A stretch of 64,000 bases of DNA, from assembly GCF_027409185.1 (NCBI RefSeq), contig NC_084469.1:31734293-31798292 (forward strand), given 5' to 3'. A program made the translations under genes and the position numbers. The notes beneath the pieces were generated by a model. That model searched no databases and was not told the DNA's origin. It worked only from the letters and a program-made list of their open reading frames with translations. How positions within the stretch are numbered: the first letter of the stretch is position 1; the number at the start of each line of letters is the position of its first letter. Source of the DNA: Cynocephalus volans. Taxonomy: Eukaryota; Chordata; Mammalia; Dermoptera; Cynocephalidae. Below are positions 1 to 12,000 of this stretch, in pieces.

Positions 1-2186
1 CACGGTGGCAGCTGGCAGGGTTTGGTGGGGGGTGGGCAGGAAGGAAGGCTTGCTGGGAGGGTGAATTCAGAGGAAGGGAGGGGATTAGAGATTTTGGGGT
101 CTGTGTCAGGGCAAGGCCTGAGAACAGAGGGTTGAGAAGGCAGATGGGAAGAGATGTGGGGACGAGGTGTGGAGGGGGCTGTCTCGAGGGTCAGGTTCAT
201 GGCCGGGAGGCTGGCAGTGCCAGGCTGGCACCGAGGTGGTGCTGCCTGCCAACGCTCCTTCTCCAGGGTCCCTGCCCTCCCAGCTCAGCCCGGGTCCCAG
301 TCACGCCTGCCTGAGTGCCTGTGGCTGGGGCCAGGCAGACAGAGGCTGTCTTCACAGGGCCAACAATGGGCTCCAGACCAGCCAGCCAGGGACAAAGGGC
401 TATCTGAGTGGCCGGCAGGGGCCTGTGTCCCTGGGCGGGGATGGAAGCAGCCTGGGAGGAGCCAGGAGGGGCTATGGGCCTAGTGGCTTACGGTAGTCTG
501 GGGTGGCAGGGCTGGGTGTGACACTCTTGTCCTTGGGGTCCTCCAGGTCAGGGTCAGGAGGGGATTGGGAGAAGAGAATCCAGGTGACTGGCAGTGGGGA
601 GAGGGTCTGGGAGGTGCCTGGGCAGGCCCTGGAGCAGGGGGAGGAGGGACTCCTAGGTCAACCCTTGGGATGCTTAGGATTTGGTGCCACACATGGGACA
701 GCCCAGGAGATCCGGGCACTGTGTCCCTGCAGACTTCAGGAAGCCTGCCTTGCCCCACCTGGGCTTCCCTGCATACCCACTTCCTCCTGGGCTCTCTCTG
801 TCCCCTGCCAGTCCATGGGCTGGGTGGTGGTGGTGGGGAGGTCTGACTCAGCTCTATGCCTCAGCGTGGAGCCAAGGGGTGGCAGGGGTGGGGTGGGGTC
901 ACTGCACAGACCCAGAGTGAGTGAGGAGTGTCTGCATCAAGTGCCCCCCCATCCCCAGGGACAGCCCGACAGCTGCTCACAGGGTCTGTGTCCCAGGGAA
1001 ATCATGTCCCAGTTTATTAAGTGTCATAGCCAAGTGACTAATTATTGCTGGAAATGGGGCCATGCAATTCCATCAGATCCAGGTCTCTTCCCACCCCCAA
1101 TTGCTCCCCCTACAGCAGGGTGCCCAGCAGGTACCAGCCTTCTCATGCATTGTCCCTAAGACTGGTGCTCTGAATAGATGATGCTGCTGGACCTCGGGGG
1201 ACAGGGGCTGCCCCGGGGCACCACTGAGCTGGCTGCTGCCTGCCCTTGCTCCTCTGTCCCAGCCCCTCCTGTCTGACTTTGGCCTGCCCAGAGCAACCCC
1301 CATGGGTCAGGGTCTACTTGGTCTGATGGGGGCCTGGGGCCCAGCAGTTGCTGGCATTTGAAGCTGGGGTGCCCATGGGTACAACTGGAGGCTCTTCCAG
1401 GCAGGATCCTGCTTCACCCCTACCCTGTCCCAGGCCGGCCTAGGCCTTGCTTGGTCCTCATGGAGGGGATCCAAGATGGGTCTCTCATGAGGGACGTGAG
1501 GGCAAGACACCGACAGGCCAGGGCTGTAGTTCCAGAGCCGTGCCACTCGTGTGACTCCCTGGGAACACATGCCTCTCTGAGCCTCTGTCCCCATGGCCAC
1601 AGGACTGGGCTGCCCACCCAGAACCAAGTGCAGAGCCTAAGGCAGCTGGCAGAGGAGCATCAGCTCTGCCCCTCCTGATGGCTCAGGTACCCCAGGCTCA
1701 AAGAACTCTGCATCAAAGGCCTGTGCTGACTGGTGGCAGGGTGACCCCGAATTCTTCTCCCCTTGGCTAGATGTGGTGGGGGAAGTAGAGATTTCTTTGA
1801 AGTGGGAGTCCAGGGAGGACAGCAGGCTTGGGGGCCAATGATGGGTTCAGTCTGGGCAGGTAAGAGTGGTCTGGACTAGGGATGGAGGGGTTGAAGACAG
1901 GGTGGTGACTGAATGAATCTGCATGGGGGTGAGACTTGGCTCCAGGAGTAAAGGGGTGAATAGAGCAGAGGGTCCCATTGAAGCCAAGAGGAGCAGCCGT
2001 GCCCATGGGATGGGCAGGGAAGGCGAAGGGGAACGGGGGAAGGGCCCGGAGGGGGGAGGTGTCAGGACACCAGGGCAGGAGTGAGTCTTGGGGTGTGGGG
2101 GTTTCAGGAATATTGTGGCCCCAGCGACGGGGCCAGGCGGGTGGCCCTGGCTCCTCTGGCCACTGACCTGTCCACCTCTTCCGCAG
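1..2186 (+). other. SPNS2: SPNS2 intronic sequence at left window edge
   Basis: No exon is recognisable here. The stretch precedes the exon that opens at 2187 in the middle of the spinster transporter reading frame, so it must belong to an intron of that gene. The short open frames on both strands are low-complexity, have no family resemblance and are not flanked by splice sites that keep the SPNS2 frame. The earlier SPNS2 exons lie to the left of the window. Confidence 0.75.
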
Positions 2187-3084
2187 TATGTGGTCATCCC
2201 CACCCGACGGGCCACCGCGGTGGCCTTGCAGAGCTTCACCTCCCACCTGCTGGGGGACGCTGGAAGCCCCTACCTCATCGGCTTTGTGAGTCGTCTGTGG
2301 GCAGGGCTGGCCTGCGGAGGGTGGGGGACTTCAGGAGGTGGCCCTGCCCTGACGTTCACCACCCCCTGTCCTCACAGATCTCGGACCTGATCCGCCAGAG
2401 CACCAAGGACTCCCCGCTCTGGGAGTTCCTGAGCCTGGGCTACGCCCTCATGCTCTGCCCCTTCGTTGTGGTCCTGGGGGGCATGTTCTTCCTCGCCACC
2501 GCGCTCTTCTTCCTCAGCGACCGTGCCAAGGCTGAGCAGCAGTGAGTGGCGGCGGAGGGCGGGCCGCTGCCTCCGCTGTGAAGCAGCGACTGTGACAGCC
2601 CTGCCACGACCCCTGTCCTGGGGCGGGTGGAAGGCACAGTGACCTAGCCTGTGCCTGACGGGTGACCTGGCTGCTGGGGTCCAGATCCCAGGCCTTCCTG
2701 TGCCTGTGGCTCATGAGCCTCTGTCACACCTGGGCTGGCGGGTGCCGCGCCCATTCACGGTGGTTTTACACTTGGGTTTTCTCTGGAGTTAAGGGTTTTC
2801 AGAGCTGGGACCCCCTTCCCTTCCTTTTCCTCTCATTTTCTGACTTCTTTTTCCTCTCCTCTTTACTCCTCTTTCTCTCTCCTCTCCCCACCCCTGGGCT
2901 CTCCCACCTCCCCCTGGGGCTGACGAGGTCCCTGCCCAGCACCTCCGGTCAGCCGGCCCCCGTGATGCGATGTGCCAGAGCAGTGCCCGGGCCCGGCCCC
3001 CGCTGACGTGCCACCCTGACCCCCGCCCGTCTCTCCCCCAGGGTGAACCAGCTGGTGCTGCCACCCCCCTCCGTGAAGGTCTGA
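2187..3084 (+). CDS. SPNS2: SPNS2, C-terminal 101 codons (partial; 5' exons outside window)
   Basis: SPNS2 is a major facilitator superfamily transporter of the plasma membrane that exports sphingosine-1-phosphate, chiefly from endothelium. Three coding exons are visible: 2187-2285, 2378-2541 and 3042-3084. Each has an AG acceptor and GT donor, and the phases join cleanly (33 codons; 54 codons plus 2 bases; 1 base plus 14 codons including TGA at 3082-3084). The translation begins [15 protein letters not shown] and ends [11 protein letters not shown], which matches the SPNS2 C terminus rather than SPNS1 or SPNS3. It carries the penultimate membrane helix region ([15 protein letters not shown]) and a final hydrophobic helix ([18 protein letters not shown]), followed by a short polar cytosolic tail. 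The next gene, MYBBP1A, is convergent, as in human 17p13.2. The N-terminal part of the roughly 550-residue protein is not in the window. Confidence 0.93.
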
Positions 3085-3088
3085 GGCG
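3042..3088 (+). other. SPNS2: SPNS2 penultimate exon carrying the stop codon
   Basis: This exon encodes the last 14 codons. TGA at 3082-3084 is followed after only four bases by a GT donor at 3089-3090 (GGCG|GTGAGT). The 3' UTR therefore continues in a separate exon. A stop this close to the last junction is not expected to trigger nonsense-mediated decay. Confidence 0.75.
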
Positions 3089-3574
3089 GTGAGTGGGGGC
3101 TGAAGGCAGCACTCCTGGTGGCAAGGGAAAGGCCAGGTTAGGGGACAGGGAGTGCTCCTCCTGAGTCACCTCCTGCCGAAGCACATCCCACCAACCTTGG
3201 GTTTGATCTTTTCTCTTAAGAAATGCGGCTGGAATTTACTGACAAAGCTCTGGGTGGGAGAGAAGATCCTTCCAGTAAATCAGCTCCCCTTCCTTCCTTA
3301 GAAGGGCTGAGGCATAGGTCAGGTCAGCACTGGCCAGGAACTCCCTGCTTCTGGATTCTCTCCTCCCAAATCCTCCTAGAGGTGCCAGGGCCCAAATCCT
3401 GCCTTGACCTTCCTCAGGGCCTGGCCTTTGGGAGCTGCAGCTTCCCAGCAGTGCAAGACCCAGGGTCACTGCCCTGAGCCAGGGAAATAGCTTCTCCTAA
3501 CAAGGAAAACAAAGGAGGGGAAGCCTTGGAATGCCCCCCAAAACCCCACCTCTAACCTGATATCCTCCCCCCAG

Positions 3575-5215
3575 GTGCCACTGGGACAATGAAGAAGCTA
3601 TGCTCCTACCCAGTCTGGCAGATGTCCTCTGGCATCCTGGACCCACTGGACTGTCCCAAAGCTTTGTGTATGACCCACGGCTGGGCGCCCACCCTCTCTG
3701 GCCTGGGGCTGCTGAGTGGCTCTGGCTCCAAGAAGCAGCTGTGGCCTCAGCTAACTGGGAAGGCTGTATGTGTTGGAGCCACGCAGCTGGACAGACTCCC
3801 AGCCCTGGGTTTGGGCTGCAGGGCCCTTGGGGCCAAGGGAGAAGACAGATCCAAGTGGGAGTGTCAGAAGACCCTGGCCTGTCACCGGCTTATGTGATGT
3901 TGGGCAAGTCCCTGCCCTCTGTAGACTGGGGCCAGGGGGCTGGGCTTTCCCACACAGCTTGCTAGGCCAAGCACTATATGCAGCTTTGAAGATCCCACAG
4001 ATCCTAGACTGTACAGAGAAGAGACGGTCCAGGCCTGGGGGCAGCAGCTCAGGTTCTGAGGCTCCCTGAAGGGCCTGGTTTGCAGGGACCACTGTCTCTC
4101 AGCTTGTGGACGTTGGACTCAACCTGGCAAATGCAGCCAGGCACCCAAGTTGCTGGGAGCTTCCTTGCCTGGCCAGTCGCTCTGGAGGACACCTGTCTCC
4201 ATTGCCTTGGGCTGGCTCCCAGCTGGTTTCCCAGGTGTGGGACATCCCCAGACTGGGAGCTGACTGTACCAGGGGTGAAGGCCCTGGTGGCAGCTGCACA
4301 CCTGTGCCCCAAGCTTGCCATCTTTGGGAGTTACCCACCAGCCTACACCTACCTGAGGGCTCCTGTGTCTCCATGAGCCAGGAACCCACTCCCTCCCCCA
4401 GGCTGGGCTGAGCCTTTCCCAGGAGCAGGGCCCAGGGACCATTCCCAGAACCCATGGGGTAGTAGCCAGGGCTCTGGCTGCTAGAGGAAGCAGCCATCCT
4501 TGAGGCTTTCTGCCCCATGGAGAGCTTGGTGGAGGTGGAGGCCCAACACCCCCGGCCACCTCCATCACACACTGGCTGTTGTTGTTCTCACGCACATCAA
4601 CACGCTCAACTCCCCCAAATGACCATGGGAGCCAGGCCTTCACCCCAGCCTCCAATTGCCCCACTCCCATCTGCACTCACTCCCTTTATCCTCATAGCCA
4701 CACCAGGGTGCAGCTGCCAACTTCACATCAGCCCCACGCCCCCTTGGGGGAGCTTCCCCCAGTTCCACATACTTCCTGCACATTTGTTGCAATCAAGGTT
4801 GTTCTGGTCTGGTTCTGTGGGGGTGGGGGCCCTTGTGGCCAGTAGGAGACCCCAAGAGCCAGCTCGGACAATGCTGTTTTCGCCCTTAGTCACTAGCTGG
4901 CTGTGGCTTCAGTGCTGTGTAAGGTAGTGGAATACCCACCCCACCAAGCTCTGGGGCACCCTGGGGGCCTGGCAAGGGGGTGGGTGGAGCAGGGTGGTAT
5001 CCCCTCAAAGAGCAGCCCCCCTCCCCCGCACTGGGGCCCCAGCAATGTTTTCTTGTTGTACAAGAACCAGGTCCAAGTGTTGCCTCCTCTTCCTTCCGGA
5101 AGCTAAACTGCTCCTTTATTTTTTAGAGCTGCTGATTGTGAATCTCAGAGTCTCAAGAGAGAAGCCAAATATATTCCTCTTGTATATGAAGAAATAAACC
5201 TATTTAAATCATGCT
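3575..5215 (+). other. SPNS2: SPNS2 terminal 3' UTR exon
   Basis: A pyrimidine tract and AG at 3573-3574 provide an acceptor matching the donor after the stop-codon exon. No SPNS2 frame continues here, and the sequence runs without a further plausible donor to an AATAAA signal near 5193. A MIR-like fragment lies around 3885-3935 (motif GGGCAAGTCCCTGCC). The open frames inside, such as 3589-3897, have no recognisable homology and are best read as chance frames in a UTR. The 3' border is approximate. Confidence 0.7.
5193..5198 (+). terminator. SPNS2: SPNS2 poly(A) signal AATAAA
   Basis: A canonical AATAAA hexamer lies at the end of the long SPNS2 UTR exon. Cleavage would be expected 10-30 bases downstream. 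Confidence 0.75.
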
Positions 5216-5408
5216 CCAGTGGCTCCAGCAGCTAAAGAGGCTGGGGACAGGACACCTGTACCCAGCCAGTGTCCACCTGTGCCAACCCATCTGAACACCA
5301 GAGCCCTGAGAGCCTGAACCAAGGGTCTCTGTACCCTGGGACCCCCTGGCAGGCTGGCAACAGACCCACTCCTTTGTGCCAGAAGCTAGTGCCTTAGACT
5401 GTGGCTTG

Positions 5409-5414
5409 TTTATT
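5409..5414 (-). terminator. MYBBP1A: MYBBP1A poly(A) signal AATAAA (minus strand)
   Basis: The plus strand reads TTTATT, giving AATAAA on the minus strand about 60 bases beyond the MYBBP1A stop codon at 5473-5475. This makes a very short 3' UTR of roughly 80 bases. Confidence 0.8.
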
Positions 5415-5472
5415 AAACTGTGGTGAAAAAACAGGTGTGTCTGGGGCTGTGGGGCAGCAGGGCTGAGGGAGC

Positions 5473-6055
5473 TCAGGGCGTGCTCCCCTTCCTTGGCTGA
5501 GCTTTCTTTTTCCTGACCCCACTCCGGAGCAGGCTGGGGCTCCTGCTGGCCAGAGACAACCTTGCCTTTTTGCGTGGCAGGGCAGACTGTGGTGACTTGC
5601 CTGAGACCCCCTTTTTGTGAAGAGCCTTCTGATGTGGCTTCTTGCCTGCAGGCTCTGTGGGGAACAGGGGAGTAGCTCCAATCACCTGTGACAGCTTCTG
5701 GGTTTTCTTCTGCACCTTCGGGGTCTTGGTAGGAGTACTAGAGCTCAGAGAGGAAGTGTCAGGGGTTGGACTCTTGGCAGCAGGCGTCCCATTCACCTGG
5801 GACTGGGCTGGGACTTTGGCCTTCTTCCTGTTCCTCCTCTTCTTGCCTGTGCTGGGGGGCTGGTCCCCACCAGTGGCTGCAGGCTTGGCGGCTGTGGCAG
5901 GCCTGCTGTTATCCTCCTGCATGGCATCCTCTGACTTGCGTTTCTTTCGCTTCTTCGTCTCTGGCAAGAACCCCTTTTTCTTCTGCTTCACGCTGACGGG
6001 GCTCTGGATGGCCCTGGGGACTTCCTTGGTGTCCTTCTTCTCCAACTTGGGGCGC
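5473..6055 (-). other. MYBBP1A: MYBBP1A last exon: basic nucleolar tail
   Basis: The single terminal exon encodes residues 1146-1338. Basic clusters (KKRKKRKSED, KKRRNRKKAK, RKKARLSL, VRKKKAQPRKG) alternate with Pro/Ser/Thr-rich linkers, the expected multi-part nuclear and nucleolar localisation region of this protein. Its first base completes a glutamine codon split over the 6055/6231 junction. Confidence 0.9.
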
Positions 6056-9000
6056 CTGGGAGGAGTGAGCAAGGTAAAGAATCTGTCCAGTGAGGGCAGG
6101 AACCACCTCCACTGTGTGGTCTTCAAACTGCAAAGCTCCCACAAGTGAGTGTGCACGTCAGCACGCATGCAATGGTGGGAGGGTCTTTCCAGCCCCCTCC
6201 CAAGGTGTGGGTGCTCCTCCCCAAACGTACTGGACTCCCAGCATCTTCATGGCTTGCCAGTAGAGATCGTAAAGGCGGCCAGAGCCAGTTGAGAGCTCCC
6301 TCTGCTGCAGGTTCTGCTGCTGGCCCTGCAGCACACCCAGGAGAGTGGTCAGGTCCACCGTCAGCTTCTGTACAGGGTGGGAGGTGGCAGCTCAGTGCTG
6401 ATAGGAGGCAGGGCCTCTCCCCGGCTCCTGGGCCCAAGCCTTCCCACCCTCACCCAGTTGCTACCTCCCCAGAGACCACCGGCCCTCCTGGCCCTCATCA
6501 TGTCTTCCGCCTGTGAACCACTGGACCCTCTCATTTGGGGAGGAGACAGCCTAGATGTTTGTTCCCCATCCCGTAGCCCATGGCCTAGACTCGGCTTCTG
6601 CACTTCCCACGCAGCCCTGCCCCTCCTGCAGTGGCTCTGGCCTGCCCATCTGGGAGGGCAACATTCAATCACCTTGGGTTGCCAAAATCCTCCTTGTCTC
6701 GCCCTCCCTGCCACCTACCAAAGGGGTTATCTTTGAAAGCCGCTGGCTTCCAGGACTCATGCTCTCCCGGCCTCTGTACTACCACTTTGAGGATGGCTTC
6801 TGAGTGGCTGTCCTGTAAGGCCCTGTTGCAAGCCCTGCCCCTGCCACCCCTCATGGCAGGCTCACTCCCACTTGGGCTTGGACTAGCATCTATGCTAAGG
6901 ACACCCAAACTCTTCCCTCTGTGCCAGATGGGGAAGCTAGATGTCACCTACAGTTGCCTCCTGGTCCTACACCCTGATGGCCACAAGCATCCTCCTGCCC
7001 ACCCCTTGCCCCAGGCCTGAACACCCTGCCTCCTTCCTAACTGCTGCCCACCCAGAATCTCCTCCAACTCCTCCCACTGTCCCCAGCCCTCCTGGGCCCT
7101 TCTCAGCTTTCTGATTGGAACCTGGCAATAACACACCCTCTCACCCCCACCCTGCCGGAGACAGGTGTGGCACTCTCTCCCTTGCCAAGTCAGTTACGTT
7201 CCTCCATGGGGCTAGAACCACCCACATAAAGACAGCCCAGGTTCTTCACCCTAGCACCCAGAACCTTCCCCCCATGGTTCCCCCTCCCCTGCAATCCTGC
7301 CTGGTGATCTCCATCCTGCCCTGGAAGCCCCGACGTGGTGCCCTCTTTCCCTCCCGAGCCCCAGCTCACTGGGCTCCAGTCTCACCTCGTGATGGATGGT
7401 CTTGAAGAGTGCATTGAGCAGCTCCAGGGAGAACAGCTCCCTCTGGTGTTCCGACTTGGTCTGCGCCTGCCCCAGCGTCCGCAGGTTCTAGGGAGGAGGT
7501 GGCTGGGCTGAGGCACTCCAGAGCTGCCCAAAGCCTTTCCATTTCCCAAATAGGACTAAAGCCAGAGGGAGGAAATGTCTCCTGGGACAACCCCAAATCC
7601 CACCAGGAGTCTCAGGGTCCTTGGATCCCAGAGACCCACTCCTGATAGGCTTGGCAGGAAGGAAGCTCCATGGCTATTACCTCAATGACCTCTGCCAGGA
7701 CCTGGCCAATCAGCTGCTCCCATTCGGGATCCTCAAAGCATGATCTCAGCTCCCGCATGGGCAAGGTCTTCTGGAGCAGCAGACAGGCCTGGGCCTGGGG
7801 CAGAGAGATTGTGGTTACCAAGAGCCTCAGCTGGTAGGTCATGGCTTGGGGACCAATGAGAGCTTAGGAGCCTGCCAAGTACCCAGCAAGATCATGGCTA
7901 CTCTAGGCTGTCCATGAGTGGCTGCCTGCTGCTCTGGGCTCTGCAATCATCTACCCTGTCCTTTCTTGTGTAGGTGGGGGACACAGGGGCCTGGGGGCAG
8001 GCAAGGCTCCCAGCTGGATAGGGGTGGGACAGTTCCTGGCCTCTCACTAGCTTAGTGTCATCTTCCTCCAGAGGGTGCGCTCTCAGGGGAGCCGGAGGGC
8101 TCAGGCCAGATGGGAAGCGGCAGCTGCAGGAGCAAAGCTGGCCCCGCCCACTCAGCTCCCCCATGCCTACAGTGGGGGAGGGGCCAGAGCATCCTCCACA
8201 GCCAAGGGGGCAGGGACAGGCTGTGTCCTCACTAACCAGGGCAGAGCAAGGCAGCAGGGTAGCACTCTGGGGCCTCACAATGCCCAGTCAGAAGTTTAAG
8301 TGGGTAATTCAGACAGGCTGCAGACTGGAATCTGGACAGTCCCTTACCTGATGGCGGGGCCGTGTTGGGCCTGCTACATGCAGGACCAGGACAGGGAGCA
8401 GGCTCTTACAGAGCACCTGGGGGAGAAATGACAGGACCATGAGGCAGGGACGGGGTTGGGCAGGGGCTCCCAGGGGCAGGGCCAGCCCAGACACTCACTG
8501 GGTGCCTGGAGAAGAGACTGAGGAACATGGGAGCGGTGAGTGGGCTGTTGCGCTTGGTCAGGAAGGAGCTCAGCGCTGACGAGTAGACTGCAGTCACAAG
8601 GTTCAAGTCCAAGCAGCTGGCAGTCTGGGCCAGGTGAGAGAAAGGTGGGGGGAGGCCAGGTGCAGAGCCTGGGCTGTCTGCAAGAGGCTGAGGGCTGGGT
8701 CCTGGGATGGCCCCCGGCTATTGGGGCTGAACTGGCTCTGCTCACCTGTGGGCCCTTGGGCTTGGGGCTGGTGTCATCACTGGCTCTGTGTGTCTTCTGG
8801 GCCTTGCGGATGCACCTCTCAGCAGTGTTACCCTTCAAGACCCGGAGCAGGTAGAGCGAGGCGTTGAAGTAGTAGAGGGCGATGGAGGAGTCGGCCTGGC
8901 GGCCAGCCTGCTGCACCAGCCGCTCCACCTGGGCGTGCAGAGCCTCCGAGTGGTCACCTGCATCACGGCTGTAGCGCCGGGCGCGGCACAGGTGGTGTCT

Positions 9001-12000
9001 GTGGGGGCAGAGCTGGTCAGCACATTCTCTCCCCACCCAGCTCTCTGCCAAGCAGGACCAATCCTGAGAGGAAGGAGCACTAGTTCTAGGTCACAGGTGG
9101 GGGAACAGAGACCTACAGAAGGAGGCCTAGGGCCTCCTGTGGACTCACTCTGAAGCTGTGTGGGTTCAGAGTGCCCAGGGAAGAGGGTACACCAGAGGGA
9201 CAAATAGCTCTGTGGGCTGAGGCCAAACACCCCTGACCTGGTCAACATCTCCCATCTGCACCTGTCTCTCGTGGTACAGTAGCCTCCGGGACTTTTGTAA
9301 AGTGAGACCAGGGTCTGTATGCTCAGAAGCGTACATGGCCCTGCAGGGCTGAAGACAGAATGGGGATGAGGGGTGGGAGGCTAAGCAAACTGGACACTGT
9401 CTAATGAGGTGGCAGGAGAACCATCTGAGAATGTGGACCTGGGGCTGACACAGGATTGTGTTGGGGACACATGGGCAGTCATGCTCACCCCACCTGCTGT
9501 GCTGGACACATGGTGTCCCAGGTCCCTAGACCGTTGCCTCCCCTAGCACCTCTGATCTCTGGGAGGCAGGTCTGTATCTGCCATCTGCCTTGGCTCCCTC
9601 CTGATGCTTGCACTGGCCCCCCTGCTGGCTCCCTTCCAAACCCTTCTCCATTGAGACCCCTTCCCACCCACTCCCCTGCTCCTCTGCAGTGGCGGCACCC
9701 TGCCACCCACTGGCAGGCTAGGGCCATGTGGCCTCTCCCGCCTCACTGCAGGGATGGGACAGGGCCCCAAACACCCCAGCTCCAGGGCACAGTTGGTGCT
9801 AAGTGTCAGGAGAACGGGTAGATGAATCAAGGACTGTGTGAGCTCCAGGGTGACACATGTCCCGAATTTTGACTGCAACCCTTTCTGTCCAGATGGGCAA
9901 GGCCAGAGGTCTGGCCCGTGGGATGCGCCCCCGGCCACTCACGTGAAGATGCGGGCAGTCTTGTGCAGCAGGTCCTGCTCCTGCTTGGTGCTGCTGCTGC
10001 GCATGCTGCGCCGGATGATGCTCAGCAGTGGCTCGAGCAGCTCCAGGACCAGGGGGTTCTCAGGCTGCTTGGTCACCAGCACCTCGATCAGGTCCAGCAC
10101 CTGTGGCGGGGAGGGCAGTCAGTCAACAGAGAAGCACGCCTGGGCTGTGTGGCGGGCACCGGCCAGCTCTCCTGCTCACCCGGATCTGGAAGTCTCGCCG
10201 GAGCGCCTTCTCCTTCTGCAGCTTGTTCTTCTCGTCTCTCCGGGCCTGGATGCGCAGCTTCTGCTCGGCAAAGAGGCTGGCCAGGTTCTGGTCCAGGGCC
10301 ATCATGGCTTCATCCCCCAGCTCCTCCTCGTCCTCGCTGTCCGCTCCTCCCTGAGGGAGGGAGGACTGGCCATCAACCTGACAGTGGGCGGGCAGGACAC
10401 ACAGGCACACGGGCTCCCCGGCGCCTGCTCACCAGAGCCTTCCCGGCCTGCAGCACCGCCATCAGCTGCTCCCGGAAGCCCTGGTCCACATCCCCATCGC
10501 GATCTTCCTCCTCGCTCTCCTCCTCCTCCTCACTTTCCTCTTCGGTCTCTGAGTTTTTGTCATCCTCGCTCTGATCCTGTGGAGGCAGGTGTGTCACACC
10601 CGCCCACGGCCACCTTGTGTCTGCCCACCCTGCCCCGCCCTTGATGGTGAGCACCTCTATACTCTCCAGCTGCTTCTCATCGGAATCAGTGACCACCACG
10701 TTGTCATCTTCATCCTGGCTTATCTCAGGGTTCAGCACCTGGGGAGGGTTCCCAGACCACTGACCCATTTGCTGCCCTGGTCCCCAACCCTTCTCAGGTC
10801 ACTGGGCCCTCCTGACCACCTCCTCTGACCAGGCCGTCTGGTCTTCACCAACCGCCCCCATTTCAGGGCGGAAAATAGAGCCCAGAAGAGAAAGCCACAC
10901 CCTCCGATGCTCAGTGCCAGTGCCTCCCTGACAGAGCCCTTGGGACCCCTGAACAGGCTGGCACAGCAGCAGAGTTCCACAGGAATACAGTAAAGAGCCT
11001 GAGATGTGGTAACCCAAGGACAGCTTCCATTTCCCTAAAGGCCCCAACTCACATCCAGGATTAGCTGTAGAGCACGTGGAGTCAGGTGTGAGCAGATGTG
11101 GCCGAACACACTCCGGGCCACCTGGCGTATCAGGTGGCTGGGCTGTGCCAGCAGGGCCAGAAGGATCTCCACCATCACCTCCACCCATGGTGGCTCCTGG
11201 GAATCTGCAAGCACAGGAGGGCTGAGCCAGGGTAGGGCTGCTAACCTGGCTACCCAGCTCCAGGTTCCTGTTGCTTCCTAGGACATGCCCTGCCCACCCT
11301 GCCACAGAGCAATGACCCACTGACGGCCTTGGAGCGGCTCCGGCGGGTCTTCTCCCCCAGGCTCTTCATGATGCAGGTCTGGATGTCGCCAAGCAAGTCA
11401 CAGCTCTCTGCAGGGGACTGTAGGTAGGACAGAAATTAGGGCCAGGTCCCACTCTCAGGCCCTCCTGAGCCATCTGGCACCAGAGGCCTTGAATACTCTG
11501 GCCGCTGGCCTGCCCTGGCCAGTCACCCTCACCATCCAGAATGGAATACCCCAGCCAGACCCCAGGGGTGGTCCAAGAGCTGATAACCTTTTTATGCCCA
11601 ATATGTAGTCACAAGAAATGTCTCAGGCAACATGAGGCCCAGCTTCCTGACTGACACCCACAGATGCAGAGCCTGACAAGGACGGTCAGGGTCACAAAGA
11701 AGCCAGCAGGTCGCAGCCTCCCAATCGCCATTCTAGATTGTTCCCCTGACACCTGGCTTAGCATTAGACATAATTAATTTTATTTTAATTTAATTTAATT
11801 TTATTTATTTTTTGTCCTTTTTGTGACCGGCACTCAGCCAGTGAGTGCACCAGCCAGTTCTATATAGGATCCGAACCCGCGGCGGGAGCGTCGCAGCGCT
11901 CCCGGCGCCGCACTCTACCAAGTGTGTCACGGGCTCAGCCCAGACATAATTAATTTTAATTAGTTTAAATTTAAATCCATCTTGCTGGGGATGAGCAGAC

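Noticed and set aside
503-1159. 218-codon open frame in the left-edge intron
   Set aside because: It has no homology, no splice signals consistent with SPNS2 and a low-complexity Gly/Pro/Ser-rich composition.
3589-3965. Open frames of 102 and 121 codons in the SPNS2 3' UTR
   Set aside because: They lie downstream of the SPNS2 stop in a UTR exon, overlap each other in different frames and include a MIR-like piece.
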